DNA of 15,000 nt, from positions 77,501-92,500 of the forward strand of contig JACVTC010000048.1 in the NCBI GenBank assembly GCA_016946835.1. The letters run 5' to 3'. Origin of the DNA: Neocallimastix lanati (nom. inval.). Its lineage: Eukaryota > Neocallimastigomycota > Neocallimastigomycetes > Neocallimastigales > Neocallimastigaceae. Of the stretch, positions 9,545-15,000 are shown one piece after another. Every line of letters begins with the position of its first letter. Within the stretch, counting starts at the first letter, position 1. The translations under genes were made by a program, and so were the position numbers. Below the pieces are notes generated by a model. The model saw nothing but the letters and a program-made list of their open reading frames with translations, ran no database searches and was not told the DNA's origin.

Positions 9545-10107
9545 TTATTCTTTTTGTATTTTAGATAAATCAGATAAGAGATTTGAAATTTTAATTTAAC
9601 TTTTAATATAGGAATGTTAAACTATTAATGTAATATATTAATTTAAAAGATAAGAATGTTAATATATATATATATATTTACATATATACATATTTATGAA
9701 TGAAAAAAAAAAAAGATTTTATTAAAATTAATGTAATGGGATATTCTGCAATTGTTGATGAAAAAGGTATAAAAACAGCAGATAAACCAAAAAGTAAAAC
9801 AGATAATCTAAATTTTGAATCTGAAGATGTCTACTATGTTATAAGAAGAAATGATTTCCCATATTGGCTTGAACCAAACATTGAACATTTTGTATTATGG
9901 ACATCAGAAGAATTTACAAGAGAACATGCTGGAAAAATTGTTCATGAAAAATTCCCAGAATCTGAAGTCATCTATTTTTCAAATACCCCTGATAAAAAGA
10001 GTGTTAAAGGAGTTTGTCATTATCAAATTTTTGTTAGACCAAGAACGGCAATTAAATTAGATGAGCAAAAATTAAAAGATTTAAAATCTAAAAATTTCCA
10101 AATTTGA
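9047..10107 (+). CDS. DUF3605 family protein (GIG1-like, N-acetylglucosamine-induced protein type), 2 exons
   Basis: Exon 1 is 9047-9491 and exon 2 is 9716-10107, joined through a phase-1 codon (G|AT, Asp149) across a 224-nt intron with GTAAAT donor and an A-rich AAAAAG acceptor. The product is 278 residues. The DUF3605 domain spans about 107-258: FHWEEMKYIL, RTPADDAAYLNWMKALKSRY, then RRNDFPYWLEPNIEHFVLW and IYFSNTPDKKSVKGVCHYQI, ending FVRPR. These match the family's Trp start, N-x-x-PY...H-x-V-x-W core and SV-x-x-x-H-x-x-V-x-VR end. The family includes Candida GIG1, induced by GlcNAc; its biochemical role is unknown to me. Residues 1-~85 precede the domain and begin MLNVIRNNSIKAVKPASKIL, basic and free of acids for the first 80 residues, like a mitochondrial or hydrogenosomal presequence. 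The A at -3 supports this start. An extra small exon inside the intron was not seen. Confidence 0.86.
9516..9543 (+). repeat. Poly(T) tract in the DUF3605 intron
   Basis: A run of 28 T lies 24 nt after the donor, far from the 3' splice site, so it is not positioned as a polypyrimidine tract for the acceptor at 9715. Confidence 0.9.
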
Positions 10108-11200
10108 AAATTTAGAAATTATAATATTTAATAATTAAATAATTTAAGATAAAAATTGAAATGAAAATATACTTTAACCAAAAAATTTAATAATATTTTT
10201 ATAATATAAATATATATATATATTACATATTACATAAGATGAATCATACTTAAAAATGAAATTATTATAATAATTCTAATTATTGTATTATTAATGTAAT
10301 TTTTAATAAAAGATGAATTATTAAATAATAAAATAAAATATAATATTAATATTAATAAATAAAAAAAGATAATTATATAATTAAATTTATTAAAAAAAAT
10401 TGTTATTATTAAGTAATTAAAGTACTCTATTATAGTACTAGAAGGTTCCCGTATCCCTTTATTGAAAAGAAATATTACTTCATAAATTTTAAGATATATA
10501 AAGCTATGATGGTAGTTAATAATTCGTAGTATTAAAAGAGAGAACTAGGAATTTATAGTAATATTTTATTAATAATTAATATTAATCTATTATTATTATT
10601 ATTTTTAATTTTTATTAATTATTTTTAATTATTATTAATTATTTTTAATTTATTTTAATAAGGTTTTAAAATAAAGTTTAAAATTTTATAAACATAAATA
10701 ATTTTATTATGAATATTATTAAATGATTATAATAATTATTATTTTTTTCTATATAAAAAAAAAAAAAGGAAAAAAGGAAAAAGAACAATCTATAAAGAGG
10801 AAAGAATAACACACACATACAAATATATATATATATATATATATATACATTTATACATAAATATCTTTTTTTTTTTTTTAATTGAATATTGTAATGAATA
10901 TTTGAATAATATATATATTATTATTAATCTTATCTTATTATAAATGTTAATGCAAATGAAAAAAAAAAAAAAAATTAAAATCTCTATTTAAGAATACAGT
11001 AATATTTCCTTTATATTAAAATAATAATAAATTATATACATATATAATATATATAATATATAATTAAAAAATATATATATATTAAAAAAATATATAAATA
11101 AATAAAAAATATAGTAATACTAATAATACTGATATTAATAAAAAGGTACAATTATTATCGGAAAAGAGTTTTTTTTTTTTTTTTTAAAAAAAAATAATAA

Positions 11201-11235
<35 letters not shown>

Positions 11236-11472
11236 AATATTAAATTAATATTTTTTTAGTTTTGCAGATTAATTAATTGCTATTTTTTTTTAATGTATTT
11301 TACATTAAAAACAAATAAAAATAAAATAGTTTAATATTAAAAATTTCAATTCAATTTTTTAAAAAAGGAAATTTTTTTTAATTATAAAATTAACCAGAAA
11401 TAGAAATAACATAAAATAAAATAAAATAAAATAAATAAAATATAAAATTAGGAAATTTTGGTAATATAAAAT
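10108..11472. other. AT-rich intergenic DNA between the DUF3605 and SPEF1 genes
   Basis: No gene is recognised. The stretch contains a less AT-biased patch at 10421-10560 (see findings), TA dinucleotide runs at about 10823-10846, a T17-A9 palindrome at 11169-11194 and (AAAT)n around 11200-11235. The last part (11405-11472) presumably holds the SPEF1 leader. Confidence 0.6.
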
Positions 11473-11659
11473 ATGAGTAAAAAACTATCAAATAATCAAC
11501 TTAGAGATATATTTAATTGGATTGATGATGTACCTTTATCAAGACCTAAAAGAAATTTCTCAAGAGATTTTAGCGATGGAGGTAAAAATATATATTAAAA
11601 GAACATCAACATACTTATTTGAATGATAGCCCAATATTTATACTGATTTTTATTATTAC

Positions 11660-11743
<84 letters not shown>

Positions 11744-12509
11744 ATTACAATATTTTATTTACAAATATTAAATAATCTAAATATATATATTTAACTTTTT
11801 TATTTTTCTTCTCTTATATGAACATATATACATATGTATATATAATTTTCGATAAATAATGATGTAATAATCAATATCAAAAGTTGCAACAGCTGAAGTA
11901 ATAAAATTTTATTATCCGAAATTAATAGATTTACATAACTATTCACCAGCGAATTCTAAAGAACATAAGTTTTATAATTGGGAAACATTAAATAGTATGA
12001 TGGCTCCGGAGTATATTATTTTTATAAATATATTAAAAATAAATAAAAAAAATAAAAATATAATAAAAATAAAAATAAAAAAAAAAAAAAAAAAAAAAAA
12101 GATATTAAATAATTAACATAAAATAATTTTAGAAATTACTAAACTTCTTAAATTTTATAAAATATGTATATATTTCGAAATTTTTTTTTTAAAAAAAAAA
12201 TTTCTAGATAAAGTATTTAATAAGATAAATCTTAAGGTACCTGATGATCAAATTAAAGATATTGTTAATTGTGTCCCGGGAAAAATAGAGGAATTTTTAT
12301 TAGTTTTAAAAAATAAAGTAATAATCCCAATTGTCTTTATCATCATAATATTTTAATAAACTATAATATATAAATATGTATTAACTTTTAATTAATTTAT
12401 TATATTAACTTTTTATTTTTTTTTTTATTATTTTTTTTTAACAATAAATAATAAATAATAATAATTAATTGATAATATTAATTTTTTTTTTTTTTTTTTT
12501 TTTTATTTA

Positions 12510-12550
<41 letters not shown>

Positions 12551-12735
12551 TCTTACCTATTCCAATTCAAAAAAGCATTCAAAAACTACTAAATCAGTAT
12601 CAAATAGTAGTGTAGCAACACTAAAAAATGATGATAATAGTAGTGGTGAAAATCTTACCAACTCATATTCAAAAGCTTCAACACCAAATCAAGGTATAAT
12701 TTAAATTATGCTATTGATTTATTATTATTATTATA

Positions 12736-12807
<72 letters not shown>

Positions 12808-14215
12808 ATTAATTTATTTATATACAATATCACAATTATTCTTTTTTTTATAATAATATTTTATTTTTTAAATACATTAATATTATTATTATTATTATTA
12901 TTATTTTACATTTTATTTAATAATATGCTTCAAAGAATCTCCATCTTTAAATAATAATGATAATTCAATAAGAATGTCATCTTTACAATCATCCAGCATT
13001 AATCAAAATAATGAAACTTCCACCGAAGAATCCAATAACACTGCGACATCGGAAACAGTAATAATTTCTGATAGTGAAATGAGGCCAATTAATAATTTAA
13101 ATGAAGAGTTACATTGTTGTTGCCACTGTCAAAAATATAATAATAACAAAAGTGATAATACTAATAATACTGATATCATCAGTATTACTAATAAAAATAA
13201 TGAAAATGGTAATGAAGATATACATAGTAATGATAATGATACTAATCCTAATGACAATATAAAAAATAATAATGATAATGATATAAATAACAGTATAAAT
13301 GAAAATGAAATTTCTGTAAATAAAAGTAATAATAATAATAATAATAATAATGACAATGATAATAATAGTAATAACAATATTGATTACAAAATTAAAAAAT
13401 CGACATCAAAAAGTAATAATATGATAAAAGATAAAAAAAAATTACTTTCAACGAAATCAAAGTCAAAAATCGCTTTATTAAAAAGTTTAAATTCAAAATC
13501 ATCTATAACTAGTCTTTCATCCACAACAAAGAGTAAATCTACACAGAATGAAGAACATATTTCTACAAGTATCTCATCTAAAACCAAAACTAATAGTATC
13601 GCTAGTATCGATTCTAGTAATTCAAAATTAAAACAAAATATGGATACTACTTCAGAGCAGACATGTAAACCGTTAGAAAAAACTATTGATTATAATAATA
13701 ATTATATAAAAAAGATAGATCCTAAAATACATAATTTAAGTAAGTTATATATATATATAATATATATAAAAATTTAAATTTCATAATATGATAAAATATG
13801 AATTATAATTAAATATATATATATATATTTAATATTTATATTTAAAAACTTAAATTTAAATTTAGATGATGAATATTCTTCCATATTAAACAATAAAACA
13901 AAAACAAATAATTTAGAATATATTAAAAAGAATCATGAATTACTAATTAGTGAACTATCCGAAAAGGATAAGTTAATAAAAGATTTACAAGAAACAGTTG
14001 ATGTAAGGATATTATAATATTATCTTAAAAATAATAAGCAATAATACAATATTTTTTTTTTTTTTTTTGTAATATATAAATAATTGTTTTAATTTTAATA
14101 TTAAATAATATAGATATTACAATTAAAAACGGTCAAATTGGAGCAATTACTGATATTAAAGGATAAAAGAATAGAAGAATTAGTTATGAGACTTAGAGCT
14201 TATGGATTACTATAA
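11473..14215 (+). CDS. SPEF1: SPEF1/CLAMP, calponin-homology microtubule-associated flagellar protein, 7 exons, complete
   Basis: SPEF1 (sperm flagellar protein 1, CLAMP) bundles and stabilises microtubules, notably in the axonemal central apparatus. Exons: 11473-11581, 11884-11994, 12208-12317, 12549-12693, 12936-13739, 13866-14002, 14114-14215. All phases match, giving 505 residues and a TAA stop. Residues 1-~110 are the CH domain: QLRDIFNWIDDVPLSRPKR, RDFSDG|VATAEVIKFYYPKL, HNYSPANS, then LKVPDDQIKDIVNCVPG, closely following animal SPEF1 (LSRPKRN-SRDFSDG). Residues ~111-427 form a Ser/Asn/Lys-rich low-complexity linker with a HCCCHC cluster at 218-223. Residues ~430-505 form a coiled coil; ILQLKTVKLEQLLILKDKR then IEELVMRLR matches the conserved SPEF1 C-terminus. 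The linker makes it roughly twice the length of the mammalian protein. The start ATG directly precedes the conserved helix. The gene implies that the organism makes flagella. Confidence 0.93.
11661..11742 (+). repeat. (ATT)n microsatellite in SPEF1 intron 1
   Basis: About 27 uninterrupted ATT units occupy the middle of the 302-nt first intron (11582-11883). Confidence 0.95.
12177..12204. repeat. Perfect 28-bp palindrome at the 3' end of SPEF1 intron 2
   Basis: GAAA-T10-A10-TTTC is a perfect inverted repeat with 14-bp arms and no spacer. It ends three bases before the start of exon 3 (TAG|AT at 12205-12209). Confidence 0.9.
12482..12547 (+). repeat. T23 and A32 homopolymers at the 3' end of SPEF1 intron 3
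   Basis: T 12482-12504, an 11-base spacer, then A 12516-12547, followed directly by the G of the acceptor (AAAG|CTTCTT). The two runs are complementary and could pair as a hairpin in the pre-mRNA. Confidence 0.9.
12720..12807 (+). repeat. (ATT)n then (GTT)11 microsatellite in SPEF1 intron 4
   Basis: ATT units run from about 12720, with one interruption near 12733. They convert abruptly to eleven GTT units at 12775-12807. The change suggests a point mutation spread by replication slippage. Confidence 0.92.
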
Positions 14216-14250
14216 CGAATTATAATAATGAGCAAAAACAAAAACAAAAA

Positions 14251-14299
<49 letters not shown>

Positions 14300-14821
14300 A
14301 AATAAATCGATAACTAAATAAATATCAAATATCAAATATAATAATAATATTAATATTAATATAAAAAAAATTAATTATTCAATTTTTCATTTTTTTTTAA
14401 ATTAAATATACCTTAAAATATATGAATATATATTTATAATCATATAAAACCCTATATATATATTTTAATTTGTTTTTGTTAGAGAAAAAAAAATAAAATA
14501 AAATAAAAATAAAAATGAAAATAAAAAAAATTGTTTAAATTATTTCATATTATCATTTAATGTATCTACAATAATTACATTTAATATGTTAAATTCGATA
14601 CTTATATGAATCGAATTAAAATGTAATATAATAAATGTTAAATAAAATTAAAATAAAAATAAAATTTTATTAAAAATAAAATTTTATTAAAAATAAAAGT
14701 TAAAAGAAAAAATGTAAAAGTAATCTTGGTGTTTTATAAAATGAAATATGAAATAATGATGATTTTTTATATGCCATATTATAATACAATATTATTTTTA
14801 CTAATTATTTATTTTTACAAA
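14216..14821. other. AT-rich intergenic DNA after SPEF1
   Basis: No gene is seen. It opens with the SPEF1 3' flank: three AAAAAC units, then a 46-A run (14252-14297). Later come direct repeats of AAAATAAAATTTTATT around 14645-14695. If the exon to the right is real, this is the space between two convergent genes. Confidence 0.55.
14252..14297 (+). repeat. Genomic poly(A) run, 46 A, 37 nt after the SPEF1 stop
   Basis: An uninterrupted A run preceded by AAAAAC repeats. It may lie within the 3' UTR. Confidence 0.9.
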
Positions 14822-14992
14822 TTATAATAATAATATATTAACCTTTTTATTACTATTATTATTGTTACTAATATTACTAGTATTACTACTATTAGTACTA
14901 CTAGTATTATTACTATTATTACTATTATTAGTATTACCAGTATTATTACTATGATTATTATTGTGGTTAGTATTTTTATTAATATTATTTAT
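14822..14992 (-). CDS. Possible last exon of a minus-strand gene, Asn/Ser/Thr-rich C-terminus
   Basis: On the minus strand a 56-codon frame runs from 14992 to the TAA at 14824-14822, reading INKNTNHNNNHSNNTGNTNN and so on, then SNKKVNILLL-stop. It begins directly after an AATAG that could serve as a 3' splice acceptor (14994-14993). The codons alternate AAT, AGT and ACT, with single GGT, CAC and CAT, rather than repeating pure AAT. This suggests selection or drift of a coding Asn/Ser/Thr tract rather than a plain microsatellite. The rest of the gene would be right of the window. The family is unknown, and it may be non-coding. Confidence 0.35.
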   Translation of the reverse strand: MNNINKNTNHNNNHSNNTGNTNNSNNSNNTSSTNSSNTSNISNNNNSNKKVNILLL

Positions 14993-15000
14993 CTATTATT

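Noticed and set aside
9851-10060. Second plus-strand frame inside the DUF3605 exon 2
   Set aside because: It is a shifted frame; the conserved DUF3605 core is read in the other frame.
10440-10470. tRNA-like T-arm (GGTTCCCGTATCCC)
   Set aside because: No acceptor stem, D-arm or anticodon arm could be paired around it, and the GGTTCGA core is absent.
13129-13587. Two minus-strand frames rich in Leu, Ser, Phe and Val
   Set aside because: They are antisense to SPEF1 exon 5, which has a continuous frame with matching splice phases.
11473-14297. Possibility that SPEF1 is a retrocopy because a 46-A run follows its stop codon
   Set aside because: The gene has six spliceosomal introns, and equally long A runs occur throughout the window.

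Overview
This is a eukaryotic nuclear segment. It is extremely AT-rich, full of long A/T homopolymers and microsatellites, with short introns and Asn/Ser/Thr-rich proteins. A DUF3605 gene (a family best known from fungi), a SPEF1/CLAMP gene (found in lineages that build flagella) and Ty1/copia debris point to a flagellated, AT-rich fungus. An anaerobic gut fungus (Neocallimastigomycota) fits best. This assignment is inference: no rRNA or other marker is present.

Layout, left to right. (1) 1-3545, minus strand: most of the eukaryotic translation initiation factor 2A gene (eIF2A). I could assemble eleven exons by hand, giving 571 residues before the left edge cuts off the C-terminus. One of its ten introns (1432-1571) has the hallmarks of a minor-spliceosome (U12-type) AT-AC intron: an ATATCCTTT donor, a TTCCTTAAC branch site and a terminal AC. 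This is the most interesting signal in the window. (2) 3546-9046: a 5.5-kb gene-poor stretch with a large TTTA/TTTATTA microsatellite, two orphan fragments with no clear gene, a 21-bp tandem repeat and an internally deleted Ty1/copia element (gag pieces, RNase H end, polypurine tract, start of the 3' LTR). A possible second, inverted copia fragment lies just beside it. (3) 9047-10107, plus strand: a two-exon DUF3605 (GIG1-like) gene whose product carries an N-terminal extension resembling an organelle presequence. (4) 10108-11472: AT-rich intergenic DNA. (5) 11473-14215, plus strand: a complete seven-exon SPEF1/CLAMP gene (505 residues: CH domain, long Asn/Ser-rich linker, C-terminal coiled coil). 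(6) 14216-15000: intergenic DNA, then what may be the last exon of a minus-strand gene encoding an Asn/Ser/Thr-rich tail.

The three recognised genes do not form a pathway. They cover translation initiation, an uncharacterised GlcNAc-response-related family, and flagellar or cortical microtubules. No CRISPR, rRNA or convincing tRNA was seen. Splice sites were assigned from conserved protein alignment, reading phase and GT/AG (or AT/AC) signals, not from transcripts.
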